A DNA stretch of 64,000 nucleotides from Serripes groenlandicus (lineage: Eukaryota > Mollusca > Bivalvia > Cardiida > Cardiidae), in the NCBI GenBank assembly GCA_031761405.1, contig JASEVX010000013.1, positions 45,326,105-45,390,104 on the forward strand, given 5' to 3'. The notes under the pieces were generated by a model. It saw only the letters and a program-made list of their open reading frames with translations. It ran no database searches and was not told where the DNA came from. Every line of letters starts with the position of its first letter. Position 1 is the first letter of the stretch. The translations under genes were made by a program, and so were the position numbers. Below, in pieces: positions 11,259 to 21,718 of the stretch.

Positions 11259-13268
11259 AATCAACATTTCCATGATCTGAAACGAAACAAAAATACATAC
11301 AGTTACTGATTGCACAATAAAAATAAAATCAAGATGTGTATACATGTCTGCACAAAACCATTTTTTATCAATATATATGTATGCTATGATTTGAATAATA
11401 AAATAGTCTGTTTATAATAGATACTTTGCAATTATTGATCTGCATTTAGTTATTTGGGGTTATAATGCATATGTATCCAGTGAAGACTCAGAGGAGCCTA
11501 TGTATCATATTATGCAGTCTCACCAGTCTTAACTGACCATTTACATGTAATTTAGACCTAGAAACGGCGTAGCATCACTACTTTTATGTCAATATAACTT
11601 TATAAATGACGTCAAGGCAAAGTGTCAGTTAGACATGGATTCACTAGACAATTTATAACATAACGTACACAAATATACATATGTTTTTGTGCGTTAATTG
11701 AATAACATTTTTGGCAAAGCATCATGCATATACTCCATCTAAGTAAAGACAAAATCTGAAAAATTAATTTATCAATATACATTGTATTTCTTCATTCTTT
11801 TCAATAACAAACTTGTATACATAATATCATCAAAGACCTAATTAGGTCTTTGATATCATCAATACAAATAATTGTACACACTTAAGTTTGAAAGCAGTTT
11901 TCACATCACTTAACCACTTTTGTCTCCTAAGTCCTCAAATGAGCCTAAATAGTGTATACATACAGTAACAATGATATACTTGAACAATATATGTACGACG
12001 TCTCCGAAGTCCTTCACTTATTATTTTTTATTTTCCTTCATATGCCACCCTTTTAAATAATTAACAGATGTCAGATGATAACACGAACAAGCGAATGTCT
12101 ACAGGAATTGGGCTATTTTCAGACATACGTGTACATACATACACGAAATACATGTGAGCTTATTTTCATATTCGGTTACGATACAGCACAGGGCGAAAAA
12201 ATAAATCCACTCCAAATTACAGTTTAATTGACAGACCTACCTCGAACGTTTTACGGATTGATGACTAAATGAACATTTTAGGCGTGCACACATTTCTTTC
12301 CTGTCAGTCTTCCTCAATATAAAACTTCATGTGTCTTTTCTCCACTATAACAATCTATCGTCAGGGCAGCTTGTCAGATTTCTACTTTCATTTTGAACGG
12401 AAGTTGCAAGTTCTCCTTCGCAGAGTTGTCGTTCCTTACCATCTCTTTCAGTAAAATGAATCGAGTGGCTAGATAATTAGTTGGGGTATAGTTTTTCATC
12501 GAAGCGTTTGGCATTATTGTTAATACTACAGATAGTTTTTCATCGAAGCGTTTGGCATTATTCTGAATACTACCAAACATCCCAAAATCACTTCTGATCT
12601 ACAAGAAAATCAAAATATCACGTGATATCATCAAAATTGCCGTACTACGATTTTATATCAAACGAAATTTTAAGAAACATAATAACGTATGAATTGTAAT
12701 AGTGTCAGTATTATTTCGTTTCTAAAAATTAAATTCTTTCTGATTGAAACATGTAAACAATTGGTATATATTCATACATTGTTTATGAATATATTAATTC
12801 AAACTTCAACGCAAAATTGTAAACGTAATACTTCATCCACTAATGCTGCCTTTTTACAGTCCGTTTTCAAAATTCAGATATCTTGATTCACCAATGTTTT
12901 CGAAAAGCAGTTATATTGCCTGATAATTGGCACTACTTTTTTGTTGTGGGTATAAAAAAAGCCCTCTCGGTTTTTGGTACCCAGCTTTACACTGTCATAC
13001 TGTTTATAATCAGGGAGCCAATTGTTGTACGATTTCTCAAAATGCACATGGCTATAGACAGTACCATAAGGGGTACCGTCCAAAAATGGTGTGTTCCCGG
13101 AACGCCTACTCGACTTAAAGTGTATTAGGGAATTAAGTTCAAACTGTCAATATATCTGAAGGATAGACGGTAATTGATCAGAATAATTACAATTTAAGTG
13201 CTGTTTATTAATTGACCCTTTCCAGTATGTGGAGAACTGGTGTGGGAACACGCGCCGTGATATAACGG
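11259..13268. other. Long unassigned non-repetitive stretch
   Basis: No coding sequence supported. It contains a 24-bp perfect palindrome near 11831-11855 (AAGACCTAATTAGGTCTT core). On the minus strand near 12405-12435 it has a GTAAGGAACGACAACTCTGC motif that recurs at 13640 and 58095. A 68-codon minus frame (12580-12374) contains two copies of AACGCTTCGATGAAAAACTA but no known domain. Confidence 0.4.
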
Positions 13269-13470
13269 AACAAGAGGCCAAAGAGGGCCAATATCGCTCC
13301 ACTGCCATTAGGCAAAAATTAAATCTCCAAAGAGCCCCGCCCCCTGGTGGCCATGCTTTTTGACCAATCAACATGGCTTGACGGAATCTGAGAATCTGAT
13401 AGAGGTTCACCCTAAGAACATTTCTACCAAATTATTTGAAAAATCAGCCCGACACTTTCGAAAAGAAGGC
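13269..13470 (+). mobile_element. AACAAG-type modular element, truncated
   Basis: Head AACAAGAGGCCAAAGAGGGC and one GCCCCGCCCCCTGGTGGCC unit, then abrupt loss of similarity. No terminal hairpin. Confidence 0.65.
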
Positions 13471-14275
13471 CTAGTCCATAACTTTTTTGTTAAATAAATA
13501 CTTTGTTTTTGGTAAGCAAAGTTAGAAAAAGACCCTGTCACAAGTGTAAAAGGTGTGTGCTTACACCAGTGACCACTAAGTCATTTAAAATACAGTTATC
13601 ATGTTTCGCCAAAAATCTTGACATTGAGCCTAGTGAGTGTAAGGAACGGTAACTCTGCAAAGGAGATTGAATCTATTCATAGACAATCGTTTACAATTTG
13701 TAAATTACGGTGTTCCGTTAGGGCCATCGTTGTTTTGATAGTCGTTGGCGATCTATATAAGTTTATCTCAATTACACATGACTAATAAATCAAGGGGGAT
13801 TTAAGAACTGCTAGGATGTAATAAGCAAATGATTATTACCTCTTAAATAAACGTCTTAACACAAGAAAACTTCGACAATTTAAGAATAATGAATGTATAT
13901 TGTTTTATGGCGCATCGACAGCTAAGGTCATTAAGCGCGCAATTAAATTTAATTATTCATGATCCCTGGGTAAACAAACCAGTACTAGGCTAGAAAATGA
14001 CAATTTAAGTATGGAGACTTAAAGAATGTCCTAAAATATCGTCAAACACAAGTACTCTTCGGCCACACATCCCGTGGCTAGTATGCAGTAGGTACTGTTC
14101 GTATAGATTTGTTATCGTACTGGAAAATCGCTGTTATAAGGTGTTTACAAGTGACAGATACACTTCCTACAATTTCAAGAGGTCACGTGATACGCATACA
14201 ATTTTTTTCAAAACTCTCAAAGTAGGTCAAATTAAACGGACCAAAGTAAACACAAATGGAAACTAAGAAAGTCAG
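13471..14275. other. Flank of the LTR retrotransposon
   Basis: No gene seen. Contains a GAGTGTAAGGAACGGTAACT motif copy at about 13638 and a fragment at 13955-14000 (GATCCCTGGGTAAACAAACC) shared with 47740 and 59707. Ends with GTCAG, the left target duplication. Confidence 0.4.
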
Positions 14276-14472
14276 TGTAGTGTCTTAGCATCAGTTATCC
14301 ATATAATCTAAATAACGACTGATCCCTAACTGTTTATTAATAACAGCTGGTCCCATGCCTTGCGCATGCGTATTGAGAGTATTGTTTGATTGTTTTCCGG
14401 TATTAAAAGTATAGAGCGTAATACATTGATGTCTTGTGTTAAACCCGGCGTTATCATCTGATAAACATAACA
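14276..14472 (+). repeat. 5' LTR of Steamer-like retrotransposon (197 bp)
   Basis: Starts TGTAGTGTCTTAG and ends ATAAACATAACA. It appears identical over all 197 bp to the 3' LTR. Target duplication GTCAG lies at 14271-14275 and 18984-18988. A TATTAAAAGTATA word near 14400 could act as a TATA-like promoter element. Identical LTRs imply recent insertion or gene conversion. Confidence 0.95.
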
Positions 14473-14474
14473 AT

Positions 14475-14489
14475 TGGCGACGAGAATGG
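14475..14489 (+). promoter_or_regulatory. Primer-binding site (tRNA-Ser type)
   Basis: TGGCGACGAGAATGG begins two bases after the 5' LTR. TGGCGACG complements the 3' end expected for a serine tRNA ending CGTCGCCA. The Gag-Pol start codon (14486) lies inside this block. Confidence 0.7.
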
Positions 14490-17400
14490 ATGTAAAAGCT
14501 CTACCGACGTTCAATTGTCTAGACACAGACAATATTTCTGCCCGATGGAAAAGATGGCATCGAGCATTTGAGCTTTATGTGACCGGCAAGGGGGTGACAG
14601 ACGCTGATCAGAAGAAAGCGTTGTTGCTGCATACGGCCGGAATGGAGACACAGGACATTTACTATACACTTCAAGCTGTTGAAGGGGAAATTGATGTATA
14701 CGAAAAAGCTGTAAAGGCACTTACGGATTACTTTACGCCTAAAGCAAACGTACCGTACGAACGGCACATGTTCAGAAGCATGGCACAAACACAAACAGAA
14801 ACCGTCGACCAGTTCGTCACACGATTAAAAACAAAGGCGGACAATTGTGATTTTGAGGATAAAAAAGAGGAACAAATTCGTGATCAAGTTATAGAAAAGT
14901 GCGTTTCTCACAGGTTGAGACGGAAGCTATTGGAAAAAGGAGGAGCTTTGACACTCCGACAACTAACGGAGATCGCTAGGATTAACGAGGATAGTGAGAA
15001 ACAAGCGAGTAGCATTGAAGGACTAAGTACGAGTGTTAACAGTTTAACCGTAAGTAAGAAGCCGTATTTTCCATCAAAAAGACAGAACAATGAAAAAACT
15101 GTAGAATGCTTCAGTTGTGGTCGAACAGGCCACATGGCCAAAGACTTGAAATGTCCGGCAAAAGACAAAAAGTGCAGACGTTGCCACGTGATTGGTCATT
15201 TTGAAAAAAAATGTAAAACTAAACAGTCGAGAGTCAATCGGAATCGTCAAAACAAACATTCAGCGGTACGACAATTAAACGAAACACAGCCGATTGGGGC
15301 TGCCTGTGGAGGGAGTGATGATGAATACACATTTAGCATTGGGGGATCAAATGACATTGGGAAAACATTTGTAAATGTGGGTGGTGTTAACATACCAATG
15401 ATTATTGATTCGGGGGCAACCTGTAACATTGTTGACCGCAGTACATGGGAACACTTGAAACACAACAAGGTAACATGCAAGTCGAGCAAGGCGACCAAAC
15501 AAATATATGCATATGGTAGTGTCAAACCCTTAACAGTAGCAGGAAGCTTTAAAGCAAACATTCAACATGGGGATAATATCCTGAATGAAGTGGAATTCCT
15601 TGTTTTTGAAGGAAAAGGACAGTCCTTGCTTGGTAAGGAGACTGCTGTTGCTCTTCATGTGTTATGTCTCAAACCGGAAGCAGCAGTGAACACAATAAAC
15701 ACTAATAAGGAAACATATGAACAGAAATTTCCCAAATTGTTTGAAGGGGTTGGCAAATACAACAATTTCCAACTTCATGTGCCAGTAAACAAGGAGGTTA
15801 CTCCAGTTACACAGTCACTGAGACGGGTTCCATATCATCTGAGGGCCAAGCTGGATGACAAATTGAATGAGCTTGAACAAGCAGACATCATCGAAAGGTG
15901 GAAAGGTCCAAGCACCTGGGTTTCTCCACTGGTGTGTGTTCCAAAATCAAATTCAGAGGAAGTTCGCATCTGTGTTGACATGAGGCGAGCCAATGAAGCC
16001 GTGATCCGAGAGAGACATCCAATACCAACGATTGAAGACATAATGCAGGACTTGAACAAAAGTAGTGTCTTCAGCAAGTTAGATCTTCGATGGGGTTATC
16101 ATCAGATCGAGTTAGATGAAGAATCCAGGGAAATAACAACTTTCAGTACCCACCGTGGTCTTTACTGTTACAAACGCTTGATGTTCGGAATCAGTTGTGC
16201 GCCAGAGATGTACCAAAAAGTGATTCAGCAACTTTTTAACGGGTGTGAGGGTGTACACAATATACTGGACGACATAATTGTACATGGTGCTAGTGTAGAA
16301 GAGCACAATAAGAGACTAAACAAGGTGTTATATATTCTTAACGAAAATGGTCTGACCTTGAATAAAGGCAAATGTCAGTTTGGGGTAAACAAGTTGGTCT
16401 TCATGGGGCATCTCTTGTCAGATAGGGGTGTAGGGCCAGCTGAGAGTAAAGTCACCGCAGTCATGAATGCTCGTGAACCGAAAAACGCGTCCGAGGTTAA
16501 AAGTTTCCTAGGTCTCGTGACCTACAGTTCTAGGTTCATTCCTGATTTTAGTACTGTGTCAGCACCGTTACGCGAACTGACAAAGAAAAACGCTCCATTC
16601 GAATGGGGAGACAAAGAGAAAAGGTCGTTTGAACAGCTTAAGAATCTTCTGTCTTCTGCTAAAGTGCTAGGTTTTTACGATATAGAGGCCGAAACACAGG
16701 TTATCGCCGATGCGAGCCCTGTTGGGCTAGGAGCCGTTTTAGTGCAAAAGCAAAAGGGAGAGTTCCGAGTCATCTGCTATGCTAGCAAATCATTAAGTGA
16801 TATTGAACGGAGATACTCGCAAACAGAAAAAGAAGCGCTAGGTCTTGTTTGGGCATGTGAACGTTTTCATGCTTACTTGTTTGGCACAAAGTTCGAGTTA
16901 TTAACGGATCATAAGCCATTAGAGTTTATTTACTCCCCGCGGTCGAAACCGAGTGCGCGAATCGAGCGTTGGGTTCTTCGCTTGCAACCGTACGACTACA
17001 AGGTTCGGCACATTCCAGGGAAGAAAAACATCGCTGATGTTTTATCTAGGTTAGTGAGTAGTCAAGCTAATGAGTGTCGCGAACAGGACGTAGCCGAAGA
17101 GTACATTCGTTTTGTTGCAAAAGAAGCTACACCGGTAGCAATGACCACTAACGAGATCGAACTAGCGTCCGACGACGATTCTGAAATGAACGCGATTAGG
17201 GTGTGTCTTTTAAATGGATCTTGGCACCAATTGGAATTCAAAGAGTATCTACCGGTCCGAAATGAGTTAAGTGCGATAGGGAAACTTGTTCTAAGAGGTA
17301 CAAGAATCGTAGTACCCAATTCACTTCGTAAACGAGTTATGCTATTAGCGCATGAAGGACATCCCGGTATCGTTAGTATGAAAAGACGATTACGCGTTAA

Positions 17401-18541
17401 AGTATGGTGGCCAGGTATAGATAGGCAAATCGAAATGTTCTGCAAGAGTTGTCATGGCTGTCAGCTAGTATCACAAGCCAGTAAACCAGAGCCAATGGTA
17501 AGAACTGACTTGCCATCAGGTCCTTGGCAAGATCTGGCTGCAGATATTTTAGGTCCGTTGCCGTCTGGAGACTCTATCTTTGTTGTTGTTGACTATTATA
17601 GTCGATATTTTGAAATTGAGATTGTCAAGTCAACTACTACAGAGAAAATATTGTTTTGCTTGGACAAAATGTTTGTGACACATGGGTTACCTGTTACTTT
17701 GCGGACAGACAATGGTCCTCAGTTTGTTAGCAAAGAGTTTACAGATTACCTTGATGAAAATGGTATAAGTCATAGGAGAACTACCCCATTGTGGCCACAA
17801 GCCAATGGGGAGGTGGAGCGACAAAATCGGTCGATCATGAAACGCGTACGCATAGCGCAAAGTCAAAACATTGACTGGAAGGCCGACCTTAAAAAGTACT
17901 TGATAATGTATCGCAGTACTCCACACAGCACCACCGGAGTCACCCCGGCAGAGATGTTGTTCAATAGACCATATAGAACTAAATTACCGCAATTAAGTGA
18001 TGTTCATGTAGACGATTTATCTATCAGAGACCGGGACTCTGAACTTAAAGAAAAAAGGAAAATGTACGCGGATAAGAGGCGTGGTGCACGCGAAAGCGAC
18101 ATTCAGGCGGGTGACAAAGTTTTGGTTCGGCAAGATAAAGTTAATAAATTTTCTACTGCATTCAGTCCATCTCCACTTACTGTACGACAGAAGCACGGAA
18201 ATAGTGTTTTGGTCGAATCAGACAGTGGTGTACAGTATAGAAGAAATATAACTTCTGTAAAACGTTTTTATCAGCCGCAGTATTCTGACCAAGATGTTGC
18301 TTGCAATCCAAGTAACCAAAGTTTATCACATGAAATTGATAAGGGGTATGAGGAAAGTACCTCTGGCAAAGAATTTAACAATGATACAGTAGTAGAGGTT
18401 GCAGGTGATTCCTGTGGTCCAAATGTAAATCCCACTATATCTAAGAAACAAGAGGTAACGCAGGAAGATCAACTTGTCAGTCGCAAGTCCGATAGGGTTA
18501 GAAAAATGCCTGCAAAGTATGGTGATTTTGTGATGAAATGA
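14486..18541 (+). CDS. gag-pol: Gag-Pol polyprotein of a Steamer-like Ty3/Gypsy retrotransposon
   Basis: One uninterrupted frame of 1351 codons from the first ATG; an upstream in-frame TTG is not a credible start. Residues counted from this Met: Gag (1 to about 200), then two zinc knuckles. Knuckle 1 is C208-C211-H216-C223, with six rather than the usual four residues before the last Cys. Knuckle 2 is C230-C233-H238-C243, canonical. Protease has DSGA at 308-311. Reverse transcriptase has ILDD at 593-596. RNase H has D742, E783, D808 and D851. Integrase has a HHCC zinc site (H956, H959, C989, C992) and the catalytic D1020, D1075 and E1111 with 35 residues between the last two. No envelope or chromodomain seen. 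Length and single-frame layout match the Steamer/Mag lineage. All catalytic residues are present, so activity is possible but not shown. Confidence 0.95.
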   Translation: MDVKALPTFNCLDTDNISARWKRWHRAFELYVTGKGVTDADQKKALLLHTAGMETQDIYYTLQAVEGEIDVYEKAVKALTDYFTPKANVPYERHMFRSMAQTQTETVDQFVTRLKTKADNCDFEDKKEEQIRDQVIEKCVSHRLRRKLLEKGGALTLRQLTEIARINEDSEKQASSIEGLSTSVNSLTVSKKPYFPSKRQNNEKTVECFSCGRTGHMAKDLKCPAKDKKCRRCHVIGHFEKKCKTKQSRVNRNRQNKHSAVRQLNETQPIGAACGGSDDEYTFSIGGSNDIGKTFVNVGGVNIPMIIDSGATCNIVDRSTWEHLKHNKVTCKSSKATKQIYAYGSVKPLTVAGSFKANIQHGDNILNEVEFLVFEGKGQSLLGKETAVALHVLCLKPEAAVNTINTNKETYEQKFPKLFEGVGKYNNFQLHVPVNKEVTPVTQSLRRVPYHLRAKLDDKLNELEQADIIERWKGPSTWVSPLVCVPKSNSEEVRICVDMRRANEAVIRERHPIPTIEDIMQDLNKSSVFSKLDLRWGYHQIELDEESREITTFSTHRGLYCYKRLMFGISCAPEMYQKVIQQLFNGCEGVHNILDDIIVHGASVEEHNKRLNKVLYILNENGLTLNKGKCQFGVNKLVFMGHLLSDRGVGPAESKVTAVMNAREPKNASEVKSFLGLVTYSSRFIPDFSTVSAPLRELTKKNAPFEWGDKEKRSFEQLKNLLSSAKVLGFYDIEAETQVIADASPVGLGAVLVQKQKGEFRVICYASKSLSDIERRYSQTEKEALGLVWACERFHAYLFGTKFELLTDHKPLEFIYSPRSKPSARIERWVLRLQPYDYKVRHIPGKKNIADVLSRLVSSQANECREQDVAEEYIRFVAKEATPVAMTTNEIELASDDDSEMNAIRVCLLNGSWHQLEFKEYLPVRNELSAIGKLVLRGTRIVVPNSLRKRVMLLAHEGHPGIVSMKRRLRVKVWWPGIDRQIEMFCKSCHGCQLVSQASKPEPMVRTDLPSGPWQDLAADILGPLPSGDSIFVVVDYYSRYFEIEIVKSTTTEKILFCLDKMFVTHGLPVTLRTDNGPQFVSKEFTDYLDENGISHRRTTPLWPQANGEVERQNRSIMKRVRIAQSQNIDWKADLKKYLIMYRSTPHSTTGVTPAEMLFNRPYRTKLPQLSDVHVDDLSIRDRDSELKEKRKMYADKRRGARESDIQAGDKVLVRQDKVNKFSTAFSPSPLTVRQKHGNSVLVESDSGVQYRRNITSVKRFYQPQYSDQDVACNPSNQSLSHEIDKGYEESTSGKEFNNDTVVEVAGDSCGPNVNPTISKKQEVTQEDQLVSRKSDRVRKMPAKYGDFVMK

Positions 18542-18770
18542 CACTGACTGAAGAAAGCGTGATGAGTGTTGCATAATAGATTCTGTTTCAGTAGACTAGA
18601 GATATTTCACAAGTGCATTATCATTGTTCATTTTAATAGTCATATTTTCTAGTCACATTGTTGTTTAAAAGTTATTCTTGGTTTAAAAGGAAAAATGCTG
18701 CCAAAATAAACATTTTTCAAATTGACATATTGCATAAAAGTATTAAAACTCTATTGCATTGTTTCCATTT
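18542..18770 (+). other. Untranslated stretch between Gag-Pol and polypurine tract
   Basis: AT-rich, no envelope-like frame. Confidence 0.6.
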
Positions 18771-18786
18771 GAGAAAAAAGAAGAGA
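18771..18786 (+). promoter_or_regulatory. Polypurine tract
   Basis: GAGAAAAAAGAAGAGA directly precedes the 3' LTR, as needed for plus-strand DNA priming. Confidence 0.9.
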
Positions 18787-18983
18787 TGTAGTGTCTTAGC
18801 ATCAGTTATCCATATAATCTAAATAACGACTGATCCCTAACTGTTTATTAATAACAGCTGGTCCCATGCCTTGCGCATGCGTATTGAGAGTATTGTTTGA
18901 TTGTTTTCCGGTATTAAAAGTATAGAGCGTAATACATTGATGTCTTGTGTTAAACCCGGCGTTATCATCTGATAAACATAACA
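18787..18983 (+). repeat. 3' LTR of Steamer-like retrotransposon (197 bp)
   Basis: Same sequence as 14276-14472, followed by GTCAG (18984-18988). The complete element is 4708 bp. Confidence 0.95.
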
Positions 18984-19647
18984 GTCAGAACTCAAAAACG
19001 GAGATCCTTATCTAGCGATTCTGAACGGAAACGCGGTGCTTATAACAAGAGAATGAATAGAACTCGAATTGTAATCGGGGATGAGATAATAGATCGGTGG
19101 AAAAGTTTTTTTGATGACATATTCTTAGTTGATTGTTGATATTTTCCCACTCGATTTGTTTACCGCAAAAGGTGTGACGTCATTGGTGTGTGTGCAAATT
19201 TATTCAAATTAGTTATATAATAGCGATTGCTGCCGAACGGTTTCCGAACTCATCCGGGAAAATGTCCGCTTGAACTCGCTATGAATTGAAACGGTAAACA
19301 ATTAACGTTTACAGACCAGTACAAAGTCCTTTTTGGGTTTTGTTTACATCTTTGTTTATGCTTCTACTCGATATTAGTCACACAAAACGAAAGTTCACAA
19401 CGAATACTATATGCGAGTTTGAAAAGTACATATGAATATTTCTTTCCTACGGAGAGCAATTATCGCTTTAAAGGTAGGTCTTCTGATCATTTTCGTCATT
19501 CTCCGATTTTGTCGAAGATTCAATTTCGAGTCGAAACCAAATTGGCAACAAATATGGCAGCTCGTATATTCATATTTTCCATGACCCTATCAATCGTCTG
19601 AAAGGACAATAATTGCGCGATATATCGTAAATGTTTATTTATCAATT
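18984..19647. other. Unassigned DNA right of the retrotransposon
   Basis: No gene or recognised repeat seen apart from the GTCAG target duplication. Confidence 0.4.
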
Positions 19648-19895
19648 GATTGATTTGGGTTAAACGCCGTTTGTCAGTCATATCACGGCGACCAGTTCAC
19701 CTACTCATGCGTTTCCTGGTTTTCCCACACCAGTACACTACACAACATACTTTCCAAGCAACTGGCTGCTTTTCCACATAGACTGTTAAACAGCCCATTG
19801 GTGAAAGACGAATGACGCAGGTCACAGTCGGACCTTTGTCAAACGTCGGAAAGAATGTTGGCCAAGATGGGATTCGAACTCACAACCCCTGGATC
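19648..19895 (-). mobile_element. tRNA-derived SINE, head truncated
   Basis: Body words CAGTTGCTTGGAAAGTATGT and GATTCGAACTC on the SINE strand. The A-box part is missing beyond CCAGGGGTTGTGAG. Confidence 0.7.
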
Positions 19896-20177
19896 TTTAT
19901 TTATCAAAACAATTTAATTTGTTAAATAGTTAAGTGTTTAAAACACACACAACGACACATTTTAATCAGCCAATATCAAAGTATACAATAAAAAGCTTAT
20001 TGCATGATTATCGGAAACTATTGTGTTGGGACTCGTTCCTTCGTCGGAGTTCTGCCCTTGCAAGCTCGGGAAACTCAACCGAATGAACTCGTCCAACACA
20101 ACATGTTTACCATACAGATGAAATAACCTATCATAACCTATCATATCGAATCAGTCCTCTCTCGACTAGGTCAAATC

Positions 20178-20369
20178 AGTAGTGAAATACAAAGCTAATA
20201 ACAGTGTTGCAACATAATATTTGCTATCTATTTGATCGAGGTCTTTCTTGTTGACCGTGCAGTTGTATTCATACTTCTAATTTGTTCTCGAGCATTCCAA
20301 CTTGGCGATCTTCGTCCTGACGTCATTATTCTCGTATTTTAATTAATAGCCTGACTTTGTTATTGCGAC
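20178..20369. repeat. Segmental duplication block A1
   Basis: Matches 25824-26003 (shared ATCGAGGTCTTTCTTGTTGA and GACCGTGCAGTTGTATTCAT). The next matching block (A2) lies 2.8 kb further on, because the palindrome array, foldback element and other DNA separate them here. Confidence 0.8.
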
Positions 20370-20559
20370 AATGATAGTGTGGTTAATGAAACCGCCATCA
20401 TTTTCTCGTTCGAAGTGGTATTCGGATAAAATAGACGGCAGACAGTAGGAAATAGAGTTTTCTGCGTGCTGATATCAATTCCATACATCTTCCATGACAA
20501 ATAAGATAACTAAATGCGAATTAAAAGGAAAGTTTCGCCAAAACATTTTATCAGTTATA

Positions 20560-21505
20560 TACGGTGGCATAGAGGTGACATGTGTGTGTTTTTATTTTTA
20601 TTTTACTAAGTCGTGCGCACGAGATACTAAGTCGTGCGCACGAGATACTAAGACGTGCGCACGAGATACTAAGTCGTGCGCACGACTTAGTAACTCGTGC
20701 GCACGACATAGTATCTCGTGCGCACGACTTAGTAACTCGTGCGCACGACTTAGTAACTCGTGCGCACGACATAGTATCTCGTGAGCACGACTTAGTAACT
20801 CGTGCGCACGACTTAGTAACTCGTGCGCACGACATAGTATCTCGTGCGCACGACTTAGTAACTCGTGCGCACGACATAGTATCTCGTGCGCACGACTTAA
20901 GTATCTCGTGCGCACGACTTAGTATCTCGTGAGCACGACTTAGTAACTCGTGCGCACGACATAGTAACTCGTGCGCACGACTTACTATGTCGTGCGCACG
21001 ACTTAGTAAAATAAAAATAAAAACATACACATGTCACCTCTGTGCCACATTACGGTGGCATAGAGGTGACATGTGTATGTTTTTATTTATCTCGTGCGCA
21101 CGACATACTAAGTCGTGCGCACGACTTAGTAACTCGTGCGCACGAGATACTATGTCGTGCGCACGAGATACTTATGTCGTGCGCACGAGTTACTAAGTCG
21201 TGCGCACGAGTTACTAAGTCGTGCGCACCAGATAGTATCTCGTGCGCACGACTTAGTAACTCGTGCGCACGACTTAATTATCTCGTGCGCACGACTTAAT
21301 TATCTCGTGCGCACGACATAGTATCTCGTGCGCACGACTTAGTAACTCGTGCGCACGACATAGTAAGTCGTGCGCACGACTTAATTATCTCGTGCGCACG
21401 ACATAGTATCTCGTGCGCACGAGTTACTAAGTCGTGCGCACGACTTAGTATGTCGTGCGCACGAGATAAATAAAAACATACACATGTCACCTCTGTGCCA
21501 CCGTA
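20560..21505. mobile_element. Double inverted-repeat element filled with 12-bp palindromes
   Basis: Outer ends TACGGTGGCATAGAGG (20560) and its inverted form ending CCACCGTA (21505), flanked by a GTTATA direct repeat (20554-20559 and 21506-21511) that looks like a target duplication. A second inward-facing pair at about 21005-21065 divides it into two back-to-back units, about 490 and 455 bp. Each interior is an array of TCGTGCGCACGA plus a 9-10-base spacer on a 21-bp period: about 19 copies in unit 1 and 18 in unit 2. Spacers have a central ACT or AGT between arms drawn from GAT, CTT, CAT and GTT or their complements. Because 21 is a multiple of 3, several frames on both strands stay open by chance; no protein is proposed. 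Confidence 0.8.
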
Positions 21506-21718
21506 GTTATAAGATTATTTTTGATTTATTAAAAATTCGCCCGAGATTTTTATTTAAAAGATAAATAATTTAGGACACATGTTCATCTACTATTTGCCGA
21601 AATTTCAAGAACATATATCGAGCCGATTTCTAATAAATCACAATGCTGTTAAACGTCTGTCGCGTGCTTCGGAACGTACACTGCAGACTTATAGATACAT
21701 GTTTTCATTATAATGCAG
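21506..21718. other. Spacer between two inverted-repeat elements
   Basis: AT-rich, no features seen beyond the GTTATA duplication. Confidence 0.4.

Noticed and set aside
14474..14485. Upstream TTG start adding four residues to Gag-Pol
   Set aside because: Non-ATG start within the primer-binding site; the ATG at 14486 is the first standard start.
18542..18770. Envelope-like gene downstream of pol
   Set aside because: The space is about 230 bp and has no frame of useful length.
20600..21480. CRISPR-like regular array
   Set aside because: The repeats are 12-bp palindromes with near-fixed 9-bp spacers inside an inverted-repeat element in a eukaryotic genome.
20494..21490. ORFs on both strands with repeated Ser-Cys-Ala-Arg or Arg-Ala-His peptides
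   Set aside because: Direct result of the 21-bp palindrome period; no start context, no splice sites, and both strands are open.
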